The notes beneath the pieces are model-generated. The model was not told the origin of the DNA, made no database searches, and saw only the letters and a list, made by a program, of their open reading frames with translations. Of a stretch of DNA of 10,943 nt, positions 1 through 7,517 are shown in pieces. The DNA comes from Fidelibacterota bacterium. GTDB lineage: Bacteria > Fidelibacterota > UBA2242. The position numbers were made by a program, and so were the translations under genes. The stretch covers positions 1 to 10,943 of the forward strand of contig JALOAB010000053.1 of NCBI GenBank assembly GCA_023229045.1. The letters run 5' to 3'. How positions within the stretch are numbered: the stretch's first letter is position 1; each line of letters opens with the position of its first letter.

Positions 1-1361
1 GCCAGCGGCATGCTGAGCACGCGTCCGACGTCACGGATCACGGCTCTGGCTTTCATTTTTCCAAAAGTGATGATCTGGGCGACACAGTTTTCGCCATATT
101 TCTGGCGAATGTAATCGATCACGGCGGTCCGTTTGGTGTCACAGAAGTCGATATCGATATCCGGCATTGAAATCCGTTCCGGATTTAAAAAACGCTCAAA
201 AATCAGCTTATACTTCAGCGGATCAATATTGGTAATACCAAGGATGTAAGCTACAATACTGCCAGCCGCCGAGCCCCGACCGGGACCGACCGGGATATTG
301 TTCTGCCGCGCAAAATGCACAAAATCCTGAACAATCAGAAAATAACCGGCAAAGCCCATCTGCCGGATGACGCCCATCTCATAGTCAATACGCTCGCGGA
401 TTTCCGATGTAACTTCCGGGTAGCGGCGCGCCAAGCGCTCTTCGACCAATTGAGCCAGATATTGATCGGCGGTTTGGGTTTTGCTGGATTCCGGGATTGG
501 AAACCTGGGCAGATGATACTTATCAAACTCCAGATTAAAATCACACTCGTCAGCGATCTTCAGAGTGTTTTCCAAAATCTCGGGATCGTTGGGATAAAGG
601 GCCGCCATCTCCGCGGCCGATTTCACCCAATATTCATGCTCATCGTATCGCATGCGCTCTGCCATGCTCATTTCCTTGCCGGTGCCAATACACAGATGAG
701 CGTCATGGGCTTCCCAGTGTTCCGGCAATGTGTAATGAGTGTCGTTGGTCAGAACGCGCGGCAACCCGAGCTCAGCCGCCAATTGTTTGGACAATTCGTA
801 CCAGCTTAATTCTTCTTTTATGCCGTGATTCTGCACTTCAAGATAGAAACGGCCGGCGAATATTTCGGCATATTCCAGCGCAAACTGCTTAGCTTTGGCG
901 TAATCGCCTTTGATGGCGGCGTCCTGGATGCGCCCTTTGATACAGGCGCTGGTAGCAATCAGCCCGGCGTTATATTTGCGCAGAAGCTCATTATCGACGC
1001 GCGGCCGGTAATAATAGCCTTCCAGGTAACCGAAACTGACCAGCTTGATCAGGTTCTCATAGCCTTGTCGATTTTGGATCAACAACAATAAATGATGGTA
1101 ACCACCGCCGCCCTGTTCGCGTGATTTTTTATCGAAACGGTCATTATCAGCAACATAGATTTCACAACCCAGGATGGGCTTTATACCGCAATTTTTAGCG
1201 GCTTTCATAAAGTGAACGGCGCTGAACATATTGCCGTGTTCGGTCAAGCCGACTGCCGGCATACCCAGCTCGACCGCCCGGTTGACCAGCGACTCGATGG
1301 ATTGCGCGCCATCCAGCAGACTGTAATCCGAATGGTTGTGTAAATGTACGAATTGAGTCAT
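1..1361 (-). CDS. dnaE: DNA polymerase III alpha subunit, N-terminal 453 codons (runs off window edge)
   Basis: Catalytic subunit of the replicative DNA polymerase. Only the first 453 codons of a protein usually around 1,150 residues are present; the rest lies beyond base 1. Visible in order: an N-terminal PHP domain starting with HLHNHSDYSLLDG (residues 6-18), TEHGNMF (40-46) and GCEIYVA (65-71), so the PHP metal-ligand histidines and acidic residues look retained; then the polymerase palm with GPGRGSAAGS (359-368) and PDIDIDF (400-406), whose D401 and D403 are the family's catalytic aspartates. The ATG at 1361 follows the upstream prenyltransferase stop with no gap, and its Shine-Dalgarno GGAAGG lies in that gene's last codons, six bases before the ATG. 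This suggests translational coupling. Identification is very secure; whether it is DnaE1-type throughout cannot be judged from the N-terminal part. Confidence 0.97.
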   Translation of the reverse strand, partial: MTQFVHLHNHSDYSLLDGAQSIESLVNRAVELGMPAVGLTEHGNMFSAVHFMKAAKNCGIKPILGCEIYVADNDRFDKKSREQGGGGYHHLLLLIQNRQGYENLIKLVSFGYLEGYYYRPRVDNELLRKYNAGLIATSACIKGRIQDAAIKGDYAKAKQFALEYAEIFAGRFYLEVQNHGIKEELSWYELSKQLAAELGLPRVLTNDTHYTLPEHWEAHDAHLCIGTGKEMSMAERMRYDEHEYWVKSAAEMAALYPNDPEILENTLKIADECDFNLEFDKYHLPRFPIPESSKTQTADQYLAQLVEERLARRYPEVTSEIRERIDYEMGVIRQMGFAGYFLIVQDFVHFARQNNIPVGPGRGSAAGSIVAYILGITNIDPLKYKLIFERFLNPERISMPDIDIDFCDTKRTAVIDYIRQKYGENCVAQIITFGKMKARAVIRDVGRVLSMPL

Positions 1362-2201
1362 TTAAAACCTTCCCACAAAAATGGCCAGCAGGCCAAAGAA
1401 AACATCACCTTTTAAAATCGCCGCCAGACGACCGCAGTTGGTAGCGGAGGAGTCGCGACCTATTGAAAATATAACATAAATCAGCGGTATTTCAACCGTT
1501 AAAACCAGTACCAGCAGATAATAAATTCCATAAATTCCCATGAAGTATGGAATCGGCGCTCCGATCACCAGAAGCAGGGTGGCGCCAATCACCAGAAGGC
1601 GAGCCGCGTACGCTCCGTACACCAGCGGAAAGGTGCGCGCCCCCAACGCCCGATCGCCTCTGATATCCTGCATATCCTTAACAATCTCACGGATGAAATT
1701 GAAACTGAAAGCCAGCAGGCCGGGCACGATTCCCGGACCTATATCACCAAAGACCGCCGACCCGAATAAAAAGGTCAATCCCAGCGTCGTCGAAACGACC
1801 AGATTGCCCCACAGCGGGCGCGGCTTAAAAAGCGGAGTATAACTGATTAGTAAAAACAAAGCGGCGATTGTTATAATTACAACCTGAAAGCTAATAATCG
1901 GGATAATTGCCAGCGTGCCCAGCCCAAACAGCAATCCGCTAAAAACCAAAGCCTGACGCGTTCGGATGAGTCCGGCCGGGATCGGGCGCGTTGGGCGATT
2001 GATCCGGTCAATTTCCGCATCATAATAATCATTCAGGGCATTGCCGGCGCCGGTATAGCACCACACCACAAAAATAGCCACCAGCACTTTCCACCAGACC
2101 GGTAATTGATCAGCCAGAGACATGCTGACCAAAATCGCGATGCCACCCTGAATTAAATTCAGCGGGCGCATAATCCTGATGAATGCTATTACCTTTTTCA
2201 T
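1362..2201 (-). CDS. UbiA-family prenyltransferase, digeranylgeranylglyceryl-phosphate-synthase-like
   Basis: Integral-membrane prenyltransferase of 279 residues that would transfer a polyprenyl group from its diphosphate to an acceptor. It has about eight or nine hydrophobic segments. The first Asp-rich motif is NDYYDAEIDRINRPTRPIP (57-75) and the second is REIVKDMQDIRGD (171-183). The pairing of INRPTRPIP with REIVKDMQDIRGD resembles the archaeal enzyme that adds the second geranylgeranyl chain in ether-lipid synthesis, and the homologues given that name in Bacteroidota-like genomes. Substrate is therefore inferred; menaquinone or another quinone/chlorophyll-type acceptor is less likely but not excluded. 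The start chosen is the ATG at 2201: it makes a 4-bp ATGA overlap with prmC and has GGAG eight bases upstream. A GTG at 2231 would add ten residues but overlaps prmC further. The stop directly abuts the dnaE start. Confidence 0.88.
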   Translation of the reverse strand: MKKVIAFIRIMRPLNLIQGGIAILVSMSLADQLPVWWKVLVAIFVVWCYTGAGNALNDYYDAEIDRINRPTRPIPAGLIRTRQALVFSGLLFGLGTLAIIPIISFQVVIITIAALFLLISYTPLFKPRPLWGNLVVSTTLGLTFLFGSAVFGDIGPGIVPGLLAFSFNFIREIVKDMQDIRGDRALGARTFPLVYGAYAARLLVIGATLLLVIGAPIPYFMGIYGIYYLLVLVLTVEIPLIYVIFSIGRDSSATNCGRLAAILKGDVFFGLLAIFVGRF

Positions 2202-3079
2202 CCCGCCAACTCCGCTATGACGATCCGGCACTGACCGGAATAATCTTTGACCACAGCCGTGGAAGCAAAAGCATCGCCGCTAAAAAGTTCGACCACAGGC
2301 GCCTGCTGATAATCGCCGCCGATCTCGAGGATTACATGACCACCGGGAGTTCCGATTTCAGGCGCCAGATTTGCAATCCGTCGATAAAACCGTAATTCGT
2401 CCGCGCCGGGATTCAGGGCGATCTCGGGCTCATTTTCCCGGACTAAATTCGGCAATTCAGCAAACCACTGGCCGGCAACGTAAGGCGGATTGGAAACGAT
2501 AATATCAAACGGTTGCGGCAGTGAATCGAACGGTTGTAAGATATCGAGCTCGCGGAAATCGATCTGTCCAGTGACGTTATGCCGGGCGGCATTCTCACGG
2601 GCAATCTTCACAGCGGACGAACTGATATCCACAGCCGTCAATCGGCAATCGGGTAAATTATGCGCCAGCGCGATGGCAATGCAACCGGAGCCGGTACCGA
2701 TATCGAGAATGCGCGGCGCCGGGCGGTTTTTACATAATGCGATGGTCTTTTCGACCAACAGTTCGGTCTCCGGGCGCGGAATCAATACATCCGGCGTTAC
2801 TTTAAACTTCAAGCCCATGAATTCGGCACTGCAGAGCACATATTGGATGGGTTGGCCGGCGGCGCGCTTACTCAGCAAACTTTTTATGCGCGTCAGTTCG
2901 GCGGCTGACAGCGGCTTTTCGTGATGCAGATAAATTTCGAGGCGACTAAAGCCGAGCACTTCGCGTAAAATCCATTCGACTTCGATCTGGGGCGATTCAA
3001 CCTGCTTGGCTTTCAGGTAATCTTTAGACCACTTGAGAACATCGATTATCCGCCAGGTTTTTTGCACCGATTCTGTCAT
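2198..3079 (-). CDS. prmC: Peptide chain release factor N5-glutamine methyltransferase
   Basis: SAM-dependent enzyme that methylates the glutamine of the GGQ motif in release factors, acting in the cytoplasm. Its substrate RF1 is encoded immediately upstream. The protein has 293 residues, normal for the family. An N-terminal helical release-factor-binding domain (about 1-100) ends in PRPETE (101-106). The Rossmann methyltransferase domain has the SAM-binding LDIGTGSGCIA (125-135) and the glutamine-binding NPPY (197-200). The ATG at 3079 has only a poorly spaced GGA before it, and 104 bp separate it from prfA. An in-frame stop a few codons upstream excludes a longer protein. The 3' end overlaps the prenyltransferase start by ATGA. 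Confidence 0.96.
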   Translation of the reverse strand: MTESVQKTWRIIDVLKWSKDYLKAKQVESPQIEVEWILREVLGFSRLEIYLHHEKPLSAAELTRIKSLLSKRAAGQPIQYVLCSAEFMGLKFKVTPDVLIPRPETELLVEKTIALCKNRPAPRILDIGTGSGCIAIALAHNLPDCRLTAVDISSSAVKIARENAARHNVTGQIDFRELDILQPFDSLPQPFDIIVSNPPYVAGQWFAELPNLVRENEPEIALNPGADELRFYRRIANLAPEIGTPGGHVILEIGGDYQQAPVVELFSGDAFASTAVVKDYSGQCRIVIAELAG

Positions 3080-3183
3080 ATTCCGGTTTAAAATTTAAGA
3101 TTGTTTTAAAGCCGGGCAAGTGGATTTATCGCGATTGAAAAAGATTTTAAAAAGAGGTCAGCGAATTAGTCGATCGCCCCGGC
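3080..3183 (-). other. prfA-prmC spacer with a long-span inverted repeat
   Basis: This 104-bp gap is the longest within the otherwise tightly packed DUF1385-to-dnaE run. It is AT-rich with no ATG-initiated frame on the coding strand. A 7-bp inverted repeat, AGCCGGG at 3110-3116 and CCCGGCT at 3178-3184, brackets most of it and touches the prfA stop codon. The repeat could close an mRNA stem of about 60 nt loop. No convincing promoter or terminator was found, so function is unknown. Confidence 0.3.
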
Positions 3184-4242
3184 TCAACCCTTTAAAAGTT
3201 CGGTAGTGTGCGCCAACTGAAGGGCGGAAATCAACTCATCAATTTCACCTTCCATAATCTCTTCCAGCCGGTAGAGAGTCAGGTTGATGCGATGATCGGT
3301 AACGCGCCCTTGTGGGAAATTATAGGTGCGGATTTTGGCACTGCGGTCGCCGGTACTGACCATACTGCGTCGTTTGGCGGCGATTTCGGCTTCCTGTTCG
3401 GCTTCCTTGAGAGCCAGCAGACGACTTCGTAAAATTTTGAGGGCTTTCTCTTTATTCTTGAATTGTGATTTTTCATCCTGACAGGTGACCACCAAACCGG
3501 TCGGCAGGTGGGTAATACGGATGGCGGTTTCGACTTTATTGACGTGCTGACCGCCGGCGCCGCTGGCCCGGTAAGTATCGATACGCAGGTCGTTGGCATT
3601 GACCTCGATATCGACTTCTTCAGCTTCCGGCAGAATCGCCACAGTAGCCGCCGAAGTGTGCACGCGACCCTGGGTCTCGGTTACCGGCACGCGCTGGACA
3701 CGATGCACTCCCGATTCGAATTTCATCGTCCCATAAACATCTTCCCCGGACAATAAAAATATGACCTCCTTAAAGCCGCCCAGCCCATTTTCGGTACCGG
3801 AAAGTTCCTCGGTCTTCCAGCCCTGGCGCTCGGCAAATTTCAGGTACATGCGGTGCAGATCGGCGGCAAAGATGGCCGCCTCGTCGCCGCCGGTGCCGGC
3901 CCGGATTTCGACAATTGCATTTTTATCATCGTTCGGGTCTTTGGGAATTAAGAGCAGTCTTAATTCTTCAGCCAGGGTAGCTTCTTGCTCTTCGAGAGCC
4001 GGAAGCTCTTCCTCAGCCAATTGTTTCAGATCTTCGTCCGGACCGTTGAGAATTGCCTGGTCTTCCTCAATAGCAGTCAGAACCTGCAAATAGCGGCTAC
4101 CCTTGGTAAAAATCGGCGAGAGGTCTTTGTGTTCCTTCGCCAAAGCGCGAAAGCGTTGCTGATTGGTGACAATTTCCGGCCGAGACATCTGCGCGGTAAT
4201 TTCTTCGTAACGCCTGATGATTTCCTGAATCCGTTCACGCAT
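3184..4242 (-). CDS. prfA: Peptide chain release factor 1 (RF1)
   Basis: Class I release factor that recognises UAA and UAG in the ribosomal A site and triggers peptidyl-tRNA hydrolysis. The protein is 352 residues, close to the usual length. Visible: an N-terminal coiled helical domain (about 1-100), a conserved RAGTGGDEAAIF segment (114-125), the stop-codon-reading tripeptide PVT (186-188) in HRVQRVPVTETQG (the P-x-T form typical of RF1, not the SPF of RF2), and the catalytic GGQ at 230-232 in SGAGGQHVNK. The basic C-terminal segment includes RSAKIRTYNFPQGRVTDHR. The ATG at 4242 starts nine bases after the DUF1385 stop; the Shine-Dalgarno GAGG overlaps that stop (TGAGG) with seven-base spacing, implying coupling. 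The modifying methylase prmC follows. Confidence 0.97.
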   Translation of the reverse strand: MRERIQEIIRRYEEITAQMSRPEIVTNQQRFRALAKEHKDLSPIFTKGSRYLQVLTAIEEDQAILNGPDEDLKQLAEEELPALEEQEATLAEELRLLLIPKDPNDDKNAIVEIRAGTGGDEAAIFAADLHRMYLKFAERQGWKTEELSGTENGLGGFKEVIFLLSGEDVYGTMKFESGVHRVQRVPVTETQGRVHTSAATVAILPEAEEVDIEVNANDLRIDTYRASGAGGQHVNKVETAIRITHLPTGLVVTCQDEKSQFKNKEKALKILRSRLLALKEAEQEAEIAAKRRSMVSTGDRSAKIRTYNFPQGRVTDHRINLTLYRLEEIMEGEIDELISALQLAHTTELLKG

Positions 4243-4251
4243 TTTACGACC

Positions 4252-5205
4252 TCAGTCCACTGCTTCGGCGATATATTCGCGACCGGCAAATTCGGCATAG
4301 CGATCGCCGAAAGCCCCCTTCAAGGCCGCAATTGCCACTTCGAGCTGATCGTCGCTCGGCGGTTTGGTGGTTATCCTTTGCAACCAGAGTCCCGGCGCTA
4401 TCAGCCAGCGGGTGAACGCCCGGTTCTGGAAACGCGCCGATAATTTTAAAAATTCATAGCCGATTCCGGCTACCAACGGCAATAAGCCAAGATGATATAT
4501 CAAGCGCGTCGCCAGCGAAATTGAGCCAAAAGTCCCGATTACCAGCGCGTCAATCAGGGCAAAGAGCAGAATCCCGACCATCATCACGATAAAAATGAAA
4601 CTCGTCCCACAGCGCGGATGAAAAGTCTTAAACGGACGGGTATTTTCCACCGTCAGTTCGCGACCGCTTTCAAAGGTGAATACAACTTTATGCTCGGCGC
4701 CATGATATTGGAACAGTCGCTGAATATCTTTCATCAGCGAAATCAGCCAGAGATAAATAAGGAAAAACAAAATGCGCCAGGCGCCGACTACCAGATTAAA
4801 AAGCAGGGCTTGTCGCTCGATATTCAGCAGTCTGGTCGTTAGCCATAACGGTAAAAATCCAAACAGCAGAAAGGCTAATCCAAAAGCAAAAATGGTCGTA
4901 ATCGCGGTTGTCAATTTTTCCTTAGCTTTGGTCGGCGGTTTGTCTTTAACCTCAGCCTGCATGGCAATATCCGCCGAAAGCTGAATCGTTCCCAGCCCGA
5001 TTTTCAGCGATTCGAACATGCTGATCATACCGCGCAGAAAGGGTTTTTTGAAAATCGGAATGCGTTCGGCGATCGATTGAAATTTTTCGTGTTTGATCTC
5101 GATCTCGCCGTCCGGTCGGCGTACGGCGGTGGCGTAGGCGCCCGGAACGCGCATCATGACGCCTTCGATTACTGCCTGTCCACCAACTAATATTTTCTGT
5201 GCCAT
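4252..5205 (-). CDS. DUF1385 (YqhQ-like) predicted metal-dependent membrane protein
   Basis: Membrane protein of 317 residues whose biochemical role is not established; the family is often described as a putative metal-dependent enzyme. Family hallmarks: N-terminal VGGQAVIEGVMMR (7-19), YHGAEHK (167-173) and FHPRCGTSF (195-203), the last two supplying His, Glu and Cys residues that could bind a metal. Hydrophobic segments lie near 101-122, 134-156, 201-226 and 235-256. In many bacteria this gene sits beside rpmE and prfA, as here. The ATG at 5205 gives the family's usual N-terminus; a TTG at 5211 would add two residues and sits closer to a GAGG at 5225-5222. That GAGG lies inside the right arm of a terminator-like hairpin, so access to the ribosome site may depend on RNA folding. 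Confidence 0.9.
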   Translation of the reverse strand: MAQKILVGGQAVIEGVMMRVPGAYATAVRRPDGEIEIKHEKFQSIAERIPIFKKPFLRGMISMFESLKIGLGTIQLSADIAMQAEVKDKPPTKAKEKLTTAITTIFAFGLAFLLFGFLPLWLTTRLLNIERQALLFNLVVGAWRILFFLIYLWLISLMKDIQRLFQYHGAEHKVVFTFESGRELTVENTRPFKTFHPRCGTSFIFIVMMVGILLFALIDALVIGTFGSISLATRLIYHLGLLPLVAGIGYEFLKLSARFQNRAFTRWLIAPGLWLQRITTKPPSDDQLEVAIAALKGAFGDRYAEFAGREYIAEAVD

Positions 5206-5212
5206 AGACAAT

Positions 5213-5248
5213 AAAAAACGACCTCTCCACCGTCGTGAAGAAGTCGTT
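5213..5248 (-). terminator. Intrinsic terminator after rpmE, overlapping the DUF1385 leader
   Basis: On the minus strand the arms AACGACTTCTTC (5248-5237) and GGAGAGGTCGTT (5228-5217) form a 12-bp stem with two G-T wobbles and an 8-base loop, followed by a run of six Ts (5218-5213, two of them at the stem base). It starts 17 bp after the rpmE stop and ends seven bases before the DUF1385 ATG. The right arm holds the only Shine-Dalgarno-like sequence for DUF1385. It could act as a full terminator, a partial attenuator, or a ribosome-site-sequestering hairpin. Confidence 0.7.
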
Positions 5249-5265
5249 AGGTTTTTAAAAAGTAG

Positions 5266-5478
5266 TTATCCCTTGTTGGTATCGCGTTTGTATTTGCGAT
5301 TGAATTTCTCGATGCGACCGGCGCTGTCGATCAGTTTCTGTTTGCCGGTAAAGAACGGATGGCAGGCGGAGCAGATTTCCACCTTGATGTCGCCGACAGT
5401 CGAGCGCGTGACGAAGGTATTGCCACAGGCACACGAGACGGTGCATTCTTTATATTCCGGATGAATATTGGGTTTCAT
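5266..5478 (-). CDS. rpmE: 50S ribosomal protein L31 (zinc-binding form)
   Basis: Small protein of the large ribosomal subunit that helps bridge the 50S and 30S subunits. It is 70 residues long. The sequence has the standard opening MKPNIHPEYKEC, the RSTVGD and CHPFFTGKQK signatures, and a basic tail. Cysteines at 16, 18, 36 and 39 form the zinc ribbon, so this is the C+ form rather than the zinc-independent paralogue. The start is the ATG at 5478, which has AAGGA about eight bases upstream; a TTG two codons earlier at 5484 is too close to that site. Monocistronic transcription is suggested by the terminator directly downstream. Confidence 0.97.
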   Translation of the reverse strand: MKPNIHPEYKECTVSCACGNTFVTRSTVGDIKVEICSACHPFFTGKQKLIDSAGRIEKFNRKYKRDTNKG

Positions 5479-5534
5479 TTTCAAATTCCTTTTAATTTTC
5501 TCGTAAAGCTAAAAAGCAGGCAAATTTACACCCG

Positions 5535-5571
5535 TCGGTCTTTGAATAGCAAGGCATTTTTCCAAGACCGA
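5535..5571 (-). other. Hairpin downstream of pckG
   Basis: Perfect 8-bp inverted repeat TCGGTCTT (5571-5564 on the minus strand) and AAGACCGA (5542-5535) with a 21-base loop, 12 bp after the pckG stop. No T-run follows, so it is not a standard intrinsic terminator. It may be a 3'-end stabilising stem or a weak terminator in the pckG-rpmE gap. Confidence 0.35.
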
Positions 5572-5583
5572 TATGACGGATTA

Positions 5584-7464
5584 TTATCCGGCTATAAATT
5601 GACTGGGGCTGATCTCCGTTCTCTTAAAGCGTTCTTGCAGCCGGATCAATTCCTGACGCTGATGCACCAGCCGAGCGCTGAACTCCTGCGGCACCGCCTC
5701 GCTCTGGTAAATCGCCATAACGCGGTCCAGTTTAGCGATCAGTTTATCCGTGCGGAGAGTGAATTGCTGTTCGTACTCGGTCGCGGTATATTCTTTGCCG
5801 AGTACTGCTTTAAACAACTCCTGTAAATCCGCCAATTGCGGCAAAAAACCGATCGGGGTCTGAATCGCGTCGTACTCGCCATGCACGCGACCTTCCGCCC
5901 ACAGAATCCAGACCTTCTTGGCAGTTTTTTCATTCAAATATTTGCCATTAGCGTCCTTCAGAAAATAATTGGTGGCGAAGACCAGCGGCGGCTTCTTCAG
6001 CCGGGCGCCGTATTTCAGGTGATTGCCGATATAAAGCCCGAGCGGCACCACCACGAAGTCCAGATTAGCCATTGGCGAAAGCACCCGGCGTCCTTCCTGA
6101 CCGAGAGTCGCGGCGGTCGTTTCCGATTCAAGCGTCGCTCCAACGATTACGCCGTCCAACCAATCGAGCGCCTGAAAGACCGGCGGATTGGTATCCGAAT
6201 CGCGTCCGCCGTAAATAATAGCGTCGATCGGCACACCCTCCGGATCATTGGCGCGCGGATCGAGATTTTCCAGCTCGCTCAGCCGCATTGTATAGCGGGC
6301 GTTTTTATGCGCCAGCGGGATTTCCTTGTCGTTCGCATCTTTCTTGCCCTGATACCATTCGCCGGAGTGATTAAGACCCGTAGAGGGAGTTTCGCAACCC
6401 ATTCCCAGCCAGTACGGTCGTCCGTCATTTACCAGCACATTCGAAAAAATCAGCTCGCGCGGCGTGGTCAGGCAACGATAAATCAAGGCGTCGTCGACCG
6501 GATTGACGTCGGCGATGATCCCGAAAATGCCGGACTCGATGTTGACGGCGCGACAGACGCCTTTGTCCGAAATCCGTAAATAAGCAATATCGTCTCCCAC
6601 GATCGTCTGTCCGGGCAACATGGCGGTGCTGGTCTTGCCGCAGGCGCTCGGAAAAGCGCCGGTAAAATAGGTTGTGCGTTCCTTGTGTGGCGGGTGGACA
6701 CCCATGATGAACATATGCTCAGCCAACCAATCCTCGTGATTGGCTTTGTTGATCGCTAGCCGCAGAGCCAGTTTCTTGAGACCAATGCTATTGCCGGCAT
6801 ACTGATTATTAATCGTGAAAACGCGGTCGGCTTCCAGATCGATATAAATCCGCCGCTTATCGATATTCTTCGAACAGCCGCGCTTGTCCAGCTCGCCGGC
6901 ACTGTGAATAAAGTGGAAAAAACGATCTGATCCGTTCAACTGCTGAAATTCACGGTAACCCGACCGATAGAGCAAGTCTTCACTGTGGGCGACATAAGAC
7001 GAATCGGTAATCTGCAGAGCCGGAATGGAAAAAGCCGAATCCAGAGGTCCAAGACAAAAAAATCTAACCAGCATGTGTTTGCCAGTCATGATACTATCTA
7101 ACAATTGCCGGATTTCCGCCAGACCGGCGGCGCGCTCGAGAGTATTGAGGCGCGCGCTCATCAGACTGGCATCGCTGACGAGAATCCGGGTATGTTCCTT
7201 ATCGCGCCCTTGGTCGTTATAGCCGTCGTAATGGATCGTATGTCCGGTGATATTAAGGAGCCGTTCTTCGTCTTCGCTAAGCGCCAATTGCCGAACAAAT
7301 GCGATATCCTCGGGAGCGTCACTGATGATACTCACTTTTGCCGGTTGACAGAGACGGATATATTCGGTGACAATTGCAGTGACGTGCTCGTTCTGCAAAG
7401 TGGTTAATTTTTGCCAGTCAGTCGGGCTGATTAATTCCGGGAAGGGATTAACAGAATTATTCAC
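5584..7464 (-). CDS. pckG: Phosphoenolpyruvate carboxykinase (GTP type)
   Basis: Cytoplasmic enzyme interconverting oxaloacetate and phosphoenolpyruvate with GTP/GDP, for gluconeogenesis or anaplerosis. It has 626 residues, typical for the GTP family. Signatures: YAGNSIGLKKLALRLA (222-237), WLAEHMFIMG (246-255), the nucleotide-binding kinase-1a loop AFPSACGKTS (270-279, with the reactive Cys275 and Lys277), the metal-binding VGDDIAYLR (289-297), PYWLGMGCETP (350-360) and IYGGRDSDTNPP (417-428). The loop has Ser where many bacterial and eukaryotic enzymes have Asn after CGKT. The start is a GTG at 7464 with only a weak GAG upstream; it overlaps the stop of a four-codon ORF (GTGA). A candidate promoter lies about 54 bp upstream. 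Identification is very secure, the start less so. Confidence 0.96.
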   Translation of the reverse strand: MNNSVNPFPELISPTDWQKLTTLQNEHVTAIVTEYIRLCQPAKVSIISDAPEDIAFVRQLALSEDEERLLNITGHTIHYDGYNDQGRDKEHTRILVSDASLMSARLNTLERAAGLAEIRQLLDSIMTGKHMLVRFFCLGPLDSAFSIPALQITDSSYVAHSEDLLYRSGYREFQQLNGSDRFFHFIHSAGELDKRGCSKNIDKRRIYIDLEADRVFTINNQYAGNSIGLKKLALRLAINKANHEDWLAEHMFIMGVHPPHKERTTYFTGAFPSACGKTSTAMLPGQTIVGDDIAYLRISDKGVCRAVNIESGIFGIIADVNPVDDALIYRCLTTPRELIFSNVLVNDGRPYWLGMGCETPSTGLNHSGEWYQGKKDANDKEIPLAHKNARYTMRLSELENLDPRANDPEGVPIDAIIYGGRDSDTNPPVFQALDWLDGVIVGATLESETTAATLGQEGRRVLSPMANLDFVVVPLGLYIGNHLKYGARLKKPPLVFATNYFLKDANGKYLNEKTAKKVWILWAEGRVHGEYDAIQTPIGFLPQLADLQELFKAVLGKEYTATEYEQQFTLRTDKLIAKLDRVMAIYQSEAVPQEFSARLVHQRQELIRLQERFKRTEISPSQFIAG

Positions 7465-7475
7465 AGATTACTCAT
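7461..7475 (-). other. Four-codon upstream ORF overlapping the pckG start
   Basis: ATG AGT AAT CTG TGA on the minus strand; its stop overlaps the GTG start of pckG in the GTGA arrangement usual for translationally coupled genes. No strong Shine-Dalgarno precedes it. It may be coincidental or may deliver ribosomes to the weak GTG start. Confidence 0.25.
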
Positions 7476-7517
7476 TTCGTTTTGGTTTCAATTTAAAAAT
7501 TTTTTACATGCCGGGAA

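Noticed and set aside
315..809. Plus-strand open frame of 164 codons in the first kilobase
   Set aside because: Antisense to dnaE, which shows continuous conserved PHP and palm sequence on the minus strand.
2202..2231. Upstream GTG start for the UbiA-like gene
   Set aside because: The added residues are polar and overlap prmC by 34 bp; the ATG at 2201 has a well-spaced GGAG and the standard ATGA overlap.
5492..5557. A 21-codon minus-strand ORF with three Cys codons just upstream of rpmE, ending right before its ribosome site
   Set aside because: No convincing ribosome site, no codon run typical of a leader peptide, and part of it lies in the post-pckG hairpin. Plausible by chance.
5836..6579. 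Long plus-strand open frame of 247 codons
   Set aside because: Lies antisense within pckG, whose family motifs are intact; translation shows no recognisable domain. A shadow frame.
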